DNA from: an uncultured Prevotellaceae bacterium
GTDB lineage: Bacteria; Bacteroidota; Bacteroidia; Bacteroidales; Bacteroidaceae
Direction of reading: 5' to 3'
DNA length: 64,000 bases
Assembly (NCBI GenBank): GCA_947305005.1
Contig: CAMZCM010000004.1
Location: 62,001 to 126,000, forward strand
Below the pieces are notes generated by a model. It did not search any database and was not told where the DNA came from. It worked only from the letters and a program-made list of their open reading frames with translations. Shown in pieces: positions 36,281 to 44,723 of the stretch. Each line of letters opens with the position of its first letter. Within the stretch, counting starts at the first letter, position 1. Both the position numbers and the translations under genes were made by a program.

Positions 36281-36337
36281 TGTTATTGATTATTTCGTTA
36301 TTTCATTATGACGTTATTTTGAAAAGTTGGGAAGAGA

Positions 36338-37576
36338 TCAGAGCTCCAAATCTCCATCGTGAATCTCATGCCAAGGAAGACCTTGCGTGTTGAGTTGTTC
36401 CATGAAAGGATCGGGATCGAACTCCTCTACATTGTGTACACCAGGCTTCACCCATTGTCCCGTAAGGAACATCATCGCGCCAATCATAGCGGGTACGCCG
36501 GTTGTGTAGCTGACGCCTTGCATACCAGTCTCCTCATAAGCGGCACGGTGTGAGCAGTTATTATAGACATAATAGGTGTGCTCCTTACCATCCTTGCCGA
36601 TACCACGGATGCGGCAGCCGATGGAAGTCTGTCCTTCGTAGTTCTCGCCGAGGTCCTGCGGATTAGGTAGCACAGCCTTCAAGAACTGCAACGGCACAAT
36701 CTTCACCCTAGCGGTACCTGTTCCGTCAGCCAACGGAGCCTCATATTCGATCTCATCGATACGGCTCATTCCTATATTCTGAATCACTTCCAGGTGCTTC
36801 AGGTACTGCTGTCCAAACGTCATCCAGAAGCGAGCACGTTTGATGGTCGGGTAGTTGATGACGAGGCTCTCGATCTCCTCGTGGTGCAACAGGTAGCTGT
36901 CACGCGGACCAATCTCGGGATAGGTCAAGTCCTTATGAATCTCCAGCGGCTCTGTCTCCACCCACTGTCCATTCTCCCAATAAAGTCCCTTCTGGGTAAT
37001 CTCACGAATATTAATCTCGGGATTGAAGTTCGTAGCAAAGGCTTTATGGTGGTCACCGGCATTGCAGTCCACGATATCCAGATACTGGATCTCGTTAAAA
37101 TGATGCTTAGCGGCATAAGCCGTATAGATAGAGGTTACACCCGGGTCAAAACCGCAGCCGAGGATAGCCGTGAGGCCTGCTTTCTCGAAGCGCTCGCGAT
37201 AGGCCCACTGCCAAGAGTACTCGAAGTGCGCCTCGTCCTTGGGCTCATAGTTAGCAGTATCAAGATAGTTGCAACCCGTCAGCAGACAAGCCTCCATGAT
37301 CGTGAGGTCTTGATAAGGAAGGGCCAGGTTCACAACCATATCGGGTTTGTAGGCATTGAACAACGTTACCAGTTCGGACACGTTGTCAGCATCCACCTGA
37401 GCGGTCTGGATACCTTTGTAACCAGTCGCTTTCTCCACGGCAGCAGCCAGACGGTCGCACTTCGCCTTGGTGCGGGAAGCGATCATGATTTCGGTAAATA
37501 CTTGCGGGTTCTGCGCCATCTTATGGGCAGCTACGGTGGCCACGCCACCGGCTCCAATCATCAGTACTTTTCCCAT
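36338..37576 (-). CDS. Carboxynorspermidine/carboxyspermidine dehydrogenase (saccharopine dehydrogenase family)
   Basis: 412 residues with an N-terminal Rossmann fold (VLMIGAGGVATVAAHKMA) and the family features NYEPKDEAHFEYSWQW (two adjoining blocks), GCGFDPGVTSIYTAYA and IGPRDSYLLHHEEIESL. Members condense putrescine or diaminopropane with aspartate semialdehyde using NADPH, in the alternative spermidine route used by gut Bacteroidetes. The decarboxylase partner is not in this window. A weak -7-like box TAACTTCG lies at 37605-37612. It is followed by recA. Confidence 0.88.
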   Translation of the reverse strand: MGKVLMIGAGGVATVAAHKMAQNPQVFTEIMIASRTKAKCDRLAAAVEKATGYKGIQTAQVDADNVSELVTLFNAYKPDMVVNLALPYQDLTIMEACLLTGCNYLDTANYEPKDEAHFEYSWQWAYRERFEKAGLTAILGCGFDPGVTSIYTAYAAKHHFNEIQYLDIVDCNAGDHHKAFATNFNPEINIREITQKGLYWENGQWVETEPLEIHKDLTYPEIGPRDSYLLHHEEIESLVINYPTIKRARFWMTFGQQYLKHLEVIQNIGMSRIDEIEYEAPLADGTGTARVKIVPLQFLKAVLPNPQDLGENYEGQTSIGCRIRGIGKDGKEHTYYVYNNCSHRAAYEETGMQGVSYTTGVPAMIGAMMFLTGQWVKPGVHNVEEFDPDPFMEQLNTQGLPWHEIHDGDLEL

Positions 37577-37667
37577 ATTCTTTGTTTTAATAGATTTTGC
37601 GGTGCGAAGTTACTAAAAAAGCCTTGCAGCGACAAAAGAATCTCTTCTTTTTAAACAAAATTGTTTT

Positions 37668-40049
37668 TTACCGCGTCTGCAGCTTCAGTTTGGCCGTTTT
37701 CACATCATCGGCTGTTGCCGTAAGAGTGATGGCTGCGGGCTGTTGGCCTGCACGCAAGATAGCGAGGGCACGGCCGTCGAAAAGACGACGGTGGTCAGTC
37801 TGTGTGAGTTCGTCGCTGTAATGGTCGCCGCTGCTGACAGCCGCGAGACAGGCATCACCTTCAACCGTGAAACGGACATCCATATTGGCAGTCGGAACAA
37901 TACGTCCTTTCTTGTCAATGGCCTCAACCCGAACATGTTGCAGGTCAATACCGTCAGCACACCAAGTCTCTAGATCTGGAACAAGACGCAAGGCAACAAC
38001 TCTGCCTGCCGTCTCTTCGCGATGGCGAGCCACCACCTTTCCGCCCGTACGGGCAATCGCCTCGATGTAACCAGGAGCGTAGTTGAAAGAATCCCAACGG
38101 ATCTGGTTGCGAACCTTCGGATTCTTGCGGTCATTCTGCTTCGTGCCGAGACTCTTACCATTCACGATCAGTTCCACCTCATCAGCATTGGTATAGATGG
38201 TGAGGTTCAGCGCCTCGCCTTCCGTACGTGTCCAATGGTCGGTCAGACGACGAATACGTTGTTTCACGCCATTCCACTCAATATCCTGACTCTGCTCTTG
38301 GAAGCAGAGGTGCACGACGGGTTCATCGGAAAAGATGCTCTTGGCCAGATAGGCATTGGGCTTCGTGGTGAGGTCGATGTAGAAGACACCCTGTGCCCAT
38401 CCCTTCGCGGGCCAGCCTTGGCTCTCGCCCAGATAGTCGATAGCGCCCCAGTAGGCGAGACCAATGACTTTCGAGAGGTCCATCTCATAGTAATTAGGAC
38501 CCATCGCAGCTGTGGTGGCTTCGCTCTGGTAGAACATCATCCAAGGGAACTTACGGCCGTCGCCGGGGAAATACATATACCTATAATTATAGGCGGCTAT
38601 GTCGGTCTCCATCACCAGCGGTGCCGGCAGCGAGTCGGTCTCCAAGGAGCGGCCACGTGGGTGCATAGCAACGGTAATAAGGCGCGAGTCATCGTAGCGT
38701 TTCAGCAGTTGCTTCTGCATCCGATAGGGGGTGACGCCCCAGTCGTCATAGGGAAGGTTCGGATAAGTCTGTAGTTCGTTGCCAAGACTCCAGAATACAA
38801 TACTGGGGTGATTCCTATCTCGCTTAATCCATTCGGGGATATCTTGTTGCCACAGCGCCGTCCATTCCGCACGGCCACCACAATATTGGGTGAGCCATTT
38901 GTCATACAGTTCATCCACAACAAGAATGCCGAGCGAGTCGCAGAGATCTAACAGACTCTCACTATAGGGGTTGTGAGAGGTGCGGATATGGTTGAAACCG
39001 AAGTCTTTCAGCAGCCGCAACCGCTTTTCGATAGCACGTGGATAGGCGGCAGCGCCCAAGGCACCGAGAGTGTGGTGGTTGGCAATACCCTTGAGAAGCA
39101 CCTTCTTGCCATTCAATTTCATACCGAATTCGGGCGAGAACTCCAGCTGGCGGAAGCCAAAACGGGAGCTGACGCGGTCAGAGGCGCTTCCATCAGCATG
39201 GAAGACAGTCACTTCAGCGGTATAGAGATAAGGGTCATCGATGTCCCAGCGATGGGCATTGGGAATGGCGATGGACGACAACTGGTACTCGCGCCGGCGC
39301 TGATTGGCACGGAGTGGCTCGCGACTCTCCTGTTCTGCCACACAGCGACCTTCGCGGTCAAAAATGCGGACCAGGAACTTCACATCCTTTTGCGCAGGAC
39401 CCAGAAAAGTGGCCTCAGCCTGAATGGAGACAGAGTCGGAAGATGTAATGATACGCAACGGATGCCTTTCAAAATACACCATTGGATCTGTAACCACGAC
39501 GTGCACATCTCGATAGAGACCGGCACCCGTGTACCAGCGGCTGTTATTAGCGGCGCGGCTGTCTGCGCGTACGGCCAGTACGTTCGGTTCGCCCCATTTG
39601 AGCAGTTTCGTCACATCTGCCTCGAAACCCAAATAGCCATAGTCTGTCTTTCCGATGAACCGTCCGTTCAGATAGGCATCGCCGACATATAGAATTCCCT
39701 CGAAATCCAGCACGACGCGCTTCCCCCGCCACGCCTCATCGGGCGTAAAGGTCTTACGGTACCAACCCACGCCCATTTCTTTGAATCCACGGGGAGACAG
39801 ACGGCTCCGGATGTTAGCTCCCGGGTCGCTGGTATCAGGACGCTCGTTCTCGCCCGGTGCCACCCACGGCTGTTCAATCTGGAAATCGTGCGGCAGATCT
39901 ACACTGCGCCAATCCACATCACTGGTGCTGGGCAGTTCCGCATGGACGAGGTCGCCAACGTGAAACTTCCATCCGAAATTCATCAAGGTCGTCACTCGTG
40001 GTTGTAAAGTGGCCAGCAACAGCGCCACCGCCGTGAGAAAAGTATTCAT
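37668..40049 (-). CDS. Beta-galactosidase, GH2, secreted
   Basis: 793 residues with a short signal peptide (MNTFLTAVALLLATLQ). Domain order: sugar-binding jelly roll (VGWYRKTF, GRFIGKTDYGYLGF), Ig-like, TIM barrel with acid/base Glu425 in SLGNELQ and nucleophile Glu510 in YQSEATTA, then C-terminal DUF4982-type and Ig-like domains. This is the layout of Bacteroidetes GH2 beta-galactosidases. It stands alone with a promoter box at 40088-40095. Confidence 0.92.
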   Translation of the reverse strand: MNTFLTAVALLLATLQPRVTTLMNFGWKFHVGDLVHAELPSTSDVDWRSVDLPHDFQIEQPWVAPGENERPDTSDPGANIRSRLSPRGFKEMGVGWYRKTFTPDEAWRGKRVVLDFEGILYVGDAYLNGRFIGKTDYGYLGFEADVTKLLKWGEPNVLAVRADSRAANNSRWYTGAGLYRDVHVVVTDPMVYFERHPLRIITSSDSVSIQAEATFLGPAQKDVKFLVRIFDREGRCVAEQESREPLRANQRRREYQLSSIAIPNAHRWDIDDPYLYTAEVTVFHADGSASDRVSSRFGFRQLEFSPEFGMKLNGKKVLLKGIANHHTLGALGAAAYPRAIEKRLRLLKDFGFNHIRTSHNPYSESLLDLCDSLGILVVDELYDKWLTQYCGGRAEWTALWQQDIPEWIKRDRNHPSIVFWSLGNELQTYPNLPYDDWGVTPYRMQKQLLKRYDDSRLITVAMHPRGRSLETDSLPAPLVMETDIAAYNYRYMYFPGDGRKFPWMMFYQSEATTAAMGPNYYEMDLSKVIGLAYWGAIDYLGESQGWPAKGWAQGVFYIDLTTKPNAYLAKSIFSDEPVVHLCFQEQSQDIEWNGVKQRIRRLTDHWTRTEGEALNLTIYTNADEVELIVNGKSLGTKQNDRKNPKVRNQIRWDSFNYAPGYIEAIARTGGKVVARHREETAGRVVALRLVPDLETWCADGIDLQHVRVEAIDKKGRIVPTANMDVRFTVEGDACLAAVSSGDHYSDELTQTDHRRLFDGRALAILRAGQQPAAITLTATADDVKTAKLKLQTR

Positions 40050-40087
40050 AAAGGAGCAATTTAATAGGGTTCAAGGGTTATTCGCGG

Positions 40088-40095
40088 CAAATATA
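40088..40095 (-). promoter_or_regulatory. -7 box of GH2 beta-galactosidase gene
   Basis: TATATTTG on the minus strand, 38 bp before the start codon. Confidence 0.6.
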
Positions 40096-40114
40096 CTTTT
40101 TTTTCTTGTATTTT

Positions 40115-40145
40115 TTGTCGGATAAATCAAAAAAGACTACTTTTG
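40115..40145 (+). promoter_or_regulatory. Promoter of TRL-like lipoprotein gene
   Basis: TTG at 40115-40117 and TACTTTTG at 40138-40145, separated by 20 bp, the phylum's preferred spacing. It is divergent from the GH2 promoter. Confidence 0.7.
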
Positions 40146-40220
40146 CCATCAAAAGAACATTTACTTTATCATTATCTCTTTCATTTAACCCTATTCATTA
40201 ACTTCTAAAAATCAGCAAAG

Positions 40221-40520
40221 ATGAAAAAGAAATTCATGACTCTCGCAGCGTCTGCAGCCATCGTAGTATCAACTCTCTGCAGCTGCATCACCCTCAACAG
40301 CGGTGCCGCCATTTCTTCCAACAGCCCCGTAGGTCCCAAAGTAGGTGAAGCCAAGTCTTCTATCATCCTCGGTTTGTGGAGCAGCAAGGGCGAACAGAAC
40401 AACATCCAGACAGCTGCTGCTAACGCTGGCATCAAGAAAGTTTCTCACGTTGAGTACATCGACAAGGCTGTCCTTCTTGGTCTCTGGATTGAGCACACCA
40501 CTCGCGTTTACGGCGAATAA
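40221..40520 (+). CDS. TRL-like family small lipoprotein
   Basis: 99 residues with a signal peptide ending in the lipobox LCSC, then a glycine-rich domain with two GLW motifs (SIILGLWSSKGEQNN and AVLLGLWIEHTTRVYGE). This fits the TRL-like family (PF13146), small lipoproteins of unknown function in Bacteroidetes and some Proteobacteria. Single-gene unit with clear promoter and terminator. Confidence 0.85.
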   Translation: MKKKFMTLAASAAIVVSTLCSCITLNSGAAISSNSPVGPKVGEAKSSIILGLWSSKGEQNNIQTAAANAGIKKVSHVEYIDKAVLLGLWIEHTTRVYGE

Positions 40521-40544
40521 GAAACTGTTTTTGTGAAAACAATA

Positions 40545-40576
40545 AAGGCCCCGCCTGTTGGCGGAGCCTTTTCTTT
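40545..40576. terminator. Terminator between TRL gene and clpB
   Basis: AAGGCCCCGCC and GGCGGAGCCTT pair (one mismatch) with a 4-nt loop, then TTCTTTT. A-run on the other side may let it serve clpB too; it abuts the clpB stop. Confidence 0.85.
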
Positions 40577-43197
40577 TATGCGAAGGTGAGGTGATCGTCA
40601 TCTGCATCTACCCGAATGGGCCGATCGCGGCTGACGGAACCTTCGAGGATGGCCTTTGAGAGGTCGTTGAGCAAGAGACGCTGGATGGCACGCTTGACAG
40701 GACGGGCACCGAACTCAGGATCGTAGCCCTCGCGGGTGAGCAGGTCGAGGGCGGCATCGGTGAGGTCGAGGGTGATACCGTTCTGGCTAAGCATCTTCTG
40801 CACAGCTGTGACTTGCAACTTCACGACTTCACGAATCTCTGTCTGCGTCAGCGGCTCGAACATAATCGTCTCGTCGATACGGTTCAGGAACTCTGGACGA
40901 ATCGTACGCTTCAACTGCTCCATCACCGTCTTCTTCGTCTCTTCAATGACAGCCTCGCGGTTAATGGCGGGTAAGCCACCATCTACGCTACCATTGGCGG
41001 GTGAGTTGAGTTTGGCGAACTGTTCGCGGATATATTCGCTGCCTAAATTCGAGGTGAGAATGATGATGGTGTTCTTGAAGTTCACGGTGCGACCTTTGTT
41101 GTCAGTCAGTCGGCCATCATCAAGCACCTGAAGGAGCGTGTTGAACACGTCGGGGTGAGCTTTCTCTATCTCATCGAAAAGCACGACGCTATACGGTTTG
41201 CGGCGCACGGCTTCGGTGAGCTGGCCACCCTCGTCATAACCCACGTATCCCGGAGGGGCACCGATGAGTCGGCTGACGCTGTGCTTCTCCTGATACTCAC
41301 TCATATCAATACGCGTCATCATCGTCTCGTCGTCGAAAAGGAACTCTGCGAGGGCCTTGGCCAGCTCCGTCTTACCGACACCCGTAGTGCCGAGGAAGAT
41401 GAAGGAGCCGATGGGGCGCTTCGGGTCTTGCAGACCAGCACGTGAGCGGCGCACAGCATCGCTGACAGCACGGATGGCCTCATCCTGTCCGATAACACGC
41501 TTGTGCAGTTCCTCCTCGAGGTGCAACAGCTTCTCGCGCTCGCTCTGCAGCATCTTCGAGACGGGGATGCCCGTCCAGCGGCTGACAACCTCAGCGATAT
41601 CGTCGGCAGTCACTTCCTCCTTGACCATCGCCTCGGTGCCTTGTGCGTTGCGCAACTGCTCCTGAATCTTCTGTATCTCGGCTTCGAGGGCCTGCAGACT
41701 GCCGTAACGAATCTCTGCGACACGGCCGTAGTTGCCTTCACGTTCGGCGCGGTCGGCCTCGAACTTCAGCTGCTCAATCTGCTGTTTGTTCGCCTGGATC
41801 TTAGAGAGCAGACCTTTCTCGCCCTCCCACTTAGCTTTCATCTGCTGTTCCTGCTCGCGCAGTTCTGCAATATCCTTATTCAGTTGGGCGAGCTTCGGCT
41901 CATCGTTCTCACGTTTGATGGCCTCGCGCTCAATCTCCAGTTGCTTCAAACGACGTGTAATCTCATCCAATTCCTCCGGCACACTATCGCGTTCCATACG
42001 GAGCTTGGCGGCGGCCTCGTCCATCAGGTCAATGGCCTTATCGGGAAGGAAACGGTCGGTGATGTAACGGTTGGAGAGCTCCACAGCGGCGATGATAGCG
42101 TCGTCCTGAATACGCACACGGTGATGGTTCTCATAGCGTTCCTTCAGACCACGCAGGATAGAGATGCTGGACAGCGTGTCCGGTTCATCGACCATCACGC
42201 TCTGGAAACGACGCTCCAACGCCTTGTCCTTCTCGAAGTACTTCTGGTACTCGTCGAGGGTCGTAGCACCGATTGCCCGCAGTTCGCCACGAGCCAGCGC
42301 AGGCTTCAGGATGTTCGCAGCATCCATAGCGCCCTCGCTCTTACCAGCACCCACGAGCGTGTGGATCTCATCAATGAAAAGGATAATCCGCCCTTCGCTC
42401 TTCGTCACCTCGTTGATTACGCTCTTCAAGCGCTCCTCGAACTCACCCTTGTACTTGGCACCGGCAATCAGTGCGCCCATATCGAGTGAGAACAACTGCT
42501 TCTCGCGCAGGTTCTCAGGCACATCGCCACGCAAGATACGATGGGCAAGGCCCTCCACGATGGCGGTCTTACCTGTACCTGGCTCACCAATCAGGATAGG
42601 ATTGTTCTTTGTGCGGCGACTGAGGATCTGCAGCACACGACGAATCTCTTCGTCACGACCAATCACTGGGTCGAGCTTCCCCGCGCGCGCTTCCTCTATA
42701 AGATTACGCGCGTATTTGGAGAGGCTCTGGTAGGTATCTTCGCTGGATTGAGACTTCACCTGCTGTCCGCCGCGCAGTTCGCGGATGGCGGCTGCAAGTT
42801 CTTTCTCGTTGACACCTGCGTCCTTCAGGATCTTGGCGGCCGTGCTGTTGCTGCCTACAAGGGCGAGGAGCATCAGCTCAATACTGACGAACTCGTCGCC
42901 TTGCTTGCCCGCCAGTTCTTCGGCGCGGGTGAGGATGTTATTGGTTTCGCGACCGAGGTACGGCTCACCGCCCTCTACGCGCGGCAGGCTCTGCAACTGA
43001 GCCTCCAAGGCTTGGCTGACGGCCTGTTCATTGACCGACAGCTTACGCAGCAGGAACTGAGTCACTTGCTGACCTGTCTTCAGAATGGCGGCCAACAGGT
43101 GCTCGGGCTCGATGGCCTGCTGACGGCGGGCCTCGGCGATGCGCACGGCCTCCTGCACGGCCTCTTGCGCTTTGATGGTAAACTTGTCGAATGTCAT
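40576..43197 (-). CDS. clpB: ATP-dependent disaggregase ClpB
   Basis: 873 residues. The N-terminal Clp_N domain covers about 1-145; NBD1 has Walker A GEPGTGKT (204-211) and Walker [10 protein letters not shown]; a coiled-coil middle domain covers about 410-530; NBD2 has Walker A GTTGVGKT (about 602-609) and [11 protein letters not shown]. With DnaK it extracts polypeptides from aggregates. It is monocistronic. No clear -7 box was found in the 190-bp upstream gap, which holds an AT-rich repeat (GATTAAAGATT, 43207-43236), so heat-shock control by another sigma factor is possible. Confidence 0.97.
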   Translation of the reverse strand: MTFDKFTIKAQEAVQEAVRIAEARRQQAIEPEHLLAAILKTGQQVTQFLLRKLSVNEQAVSQALEAQLQSLPRVEGGEPYLGRETNNILTRAEELAGKQGDEFVSIELMLLALVGSNSTAAKILKDAGVNEKELAAAIRELRGGQQVKSQSSEDTYQSLSKYARNLIEEARAGKLDPVIGRDEEIRRVLQILSRRTKNNPILIGEPGTGKTAIVEGLAHRILRGDVPENLREKQLFSLDMGALIAGAKYKGEFEERLKSVINEVTKSEGRIILFIDEIHTLVGAGKSEGAMDAANILKPALARGELRAIGATTLDEYQKYFEKDKALERRFQSVMVDEPDTLSSISILRGLKERYENHHRVRIQDDAIIAAVELSNRYITDRFLPDKAIDLMDEAAAKLRMERDSVPEELDEITRRLKQLEIEREAIKRENDEPKLAQLNKDIAELREQEQQMKAKWEGEKGLLSKIQANKQQIEQLKFEADRAEREGNYGRVAEIRYGSLQALEAEIQKIQEQLRNAQGTEAMVKEEVTADDIAEVVSRWTGIPVSKMLQSEREKLLHLEEELHKRVIGQDEAIRAVSDAVRRSRAGLQDPKRPIGSFIFLGTTGVGKTELAKALAEFLFDDETMMTRIDMSEYQEKHSVSRLIGAPPGYVGYDEGGQLTEAVRRKPYSVVLFDEIEKAHPDVFNTLLQVLDDGRLTDNKGRTVNFKNTIIILTSNLGSEYIREQFAKLNSPANGSVDGGLPAINREAVIEETKKTVMEQLKRTIRPEFLNRIDETIMFEPLTQTEIREVVKLQVTAVQKMLSQNGITLDLTDAALDLLTREGYDPEFGARPVKRAIQRLLLNDLSKAILEGSVSRDRPIRVDADDDHLTFA

Positions 43198-43365
43198 AAT
43201 ATTATCAGATTAAAGATTATAGATTAAAGATTAAAGAATAGAACTATCCATTCTATGTTTCAATTTTGCGGCGGCAAAAGGTGTGCGAACAAAAAGGATG
43301 CAGCCAAAAAGGCAGATTATCAGACTTTTTGACCGCTGGTATCAAAAATAATCATTACCTTTGCA

Positions 43366-43373
43366 TCACGAAA
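43366..43373 (+). promoter_or_regulatory. -7 box of lyase gene
   Basis: TACCTTTG, 13 bp before the ATG at 43387. Confidence 0.65.
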
Positions 43374-43386
43374 AACAAACAAGAAG

Positions 43387-44697
43387 ATGCTCACAGAAAA
43401 AGAAAAACAGGAAATCTTCAGCCTGCTGCATAGCCAGGTAGTGCCAGCCATCGGGTGTACGGAACCTATGGCGGTAGCCCTTTGTGTGGCCCGCGCCACA
43501 GAGATATTGCGTACCCAAACCGATTGCAAAGTCCCCGAAAAGATTCATCTGGACCTCAGCGCCAACATCCTCAAGAACGCCATGGGCGTGGGGATTCCCG
43601 GCACAGGAGGCATGATCGGCTTGCCCATCGCAGTAGCGCTGGGAGCTATCGGCGGTAAGTCCTGCCTCGGCCTGGAAGTGTTGCGTGACTGCACGGAAGA
43701 GGACCTGACGGTTGCCAAGAACTATATCAAAGAGGATCATATTGATATCAAGTTGGAAGAGAATGACCCTGACAAGCTCTATATCCATGCTCGCGTAGAG
43801 GCTGCGGGCAAGGGCGCAGAGGCCATCATCAAGGGGAGCCACACCAACTTTATAGACTCTCCCACCACCCTCCCTATAAAGGAGGGAGTGGTCACTTCTG
43901 AGGATGAGAGGAATCTGTCTGCCAAGGATTCTGGGATAGCCCTCACCCTCTCCAAGGTCTATGAGTTTGCTACCACGACTCAGTTGGACGACCTGCGTTT
44001 CATCCTTGAAGCCAAACGCCTGAACGAAGCGGCTGCTGAGGAGGGCTTGCGCGAGAACTACGGCCATCAGCTAGGTAAGACCATGTGCAGCCCGCTCGGT
44101 CGTGGCATCATGGGCGAAAGCATCTTCGCCAAAGTGCTCTCTGTTACCTCTTGCGCCTGCGATGCCCGTATGGCCGGTGCCAAGATTCCCGTGATGAGCA
44201 ACAGCGGCAGCGGTAACCAAGGTATCTGCGCTACGATGCCCGTTGTGGTCTTTGCCCGCGAGAACCATAACACTGAGGAGGAACTGATTCGCGCATTGAC
44301 ACTCTCCCACCTCACCGCCATCTACATCAAGCAGTCCCTCGGCTGTCTGTCAGCCCTATGCGGCTGTGTAGTGGCCAGCACGGGCAGCAGCGTCGGCATC
44401 ACCTATTTGATGGGCGGAAACTTCAACCAAATCAGTTTCTCTGTCAAGAATATGATTGCGAACCTGACCGGCATGATCTGCGATGGCGCGAAACCGTCCT
44501 GCGCCCTGAAACTGACCACCGGTGTCGGCACCGCCGTGATGAGCGCTATGCTCGCCATTCAGAACAAAAACGTCACCAGCGCAGAAGGTATCATCGACGA
44601 CGATGTCGATCGCAGCATCCATAACCTCACCAGCATCGGCTCACGAGGCATGGACGAGACCGACCGCTTCGTCCTCGACATTATGACACATAAGTAA
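43387..44697 (+). CDS. L-serine/L-cysteine lyase of the UPF0597/CyuA family
   Basis: 436 residues of the SDH_alpha/UPF0597 family, related to Fe-S L-serine dehydratase alpha chain and L-cysteine desulfidase (CyuA/YhaM). Features are VVPAIGCTEPMAVALC near the N-terminus, MGVGIPGTGGMIGLP, VMSNSGSGNQGICATMP, and the cysteine pair region CLSALCGC; conserved Cys residues would hold the iron-sulphur cluster. It should deaminate serine or desulfurate cysteine in the cytosol. Residues about 159-172 (SPTTLPIKEGVVTSEDE region) are encoded by a GC-rich palindromic repeat, in frame. Confidence 0.85.
   Translation: MLTEKEKQEIFSLLHSQVVPAIGCTEPMAVALCVARATEILRTQTDCKVPEKIHLDLSANILKNAMGVGIPGTGGMIGLPIAVALGAIGGKSCLGLEVLRDCTEEDLTVAKNYIKEDHIDIKLEENDPDKLYIHARVEAAGKGAEAIIKGSHTNFIDSPTTLPIKEGVVTSEDERNLSAKDSGIALTLSKVYEFATTTQLDDLRFILEAKRLNEAAAEEGLRENYGHQLGKTMCSPLGRGIMGESIFAKVLSVTSCACDARMAGAKIPVMSNSGSGNQGICATMPVVVFARENHNTEEELIRALTLSHLTAIYIKQSLGCLSALCGCVVASTGSSVGITYLMGGNFNQISFSVKNMIANLTGMICDGAKPSCALKLTTGVGTAVMSAMLAIQNKNVTSAEGIIDDDVDRSIHNLTSIGSRGMDETDRFVLDIMTHK
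43859..43903 (+). repeat. GC-rich palindromic repeat, copy 3 (inside lyase gene)
   Basis: ACCACCCTCCCT-ATAA-AGGAGGGAGTGGT, followed by CACTTCTGAG. It shares core and flank with copies at 31837 and 31940 and is translated in frame. Confidence 0.8.
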
Positions 44698-44723
44698 AGA
44701 GCCGCTTCTTATCGTTCTTTCCA

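Noticed and set aside
41503..42489. Long plus-strand frame inside clpB
   Set aside because: Antisense shadow caused by codon bias of clpB; the product is Leu-rich with no family match.
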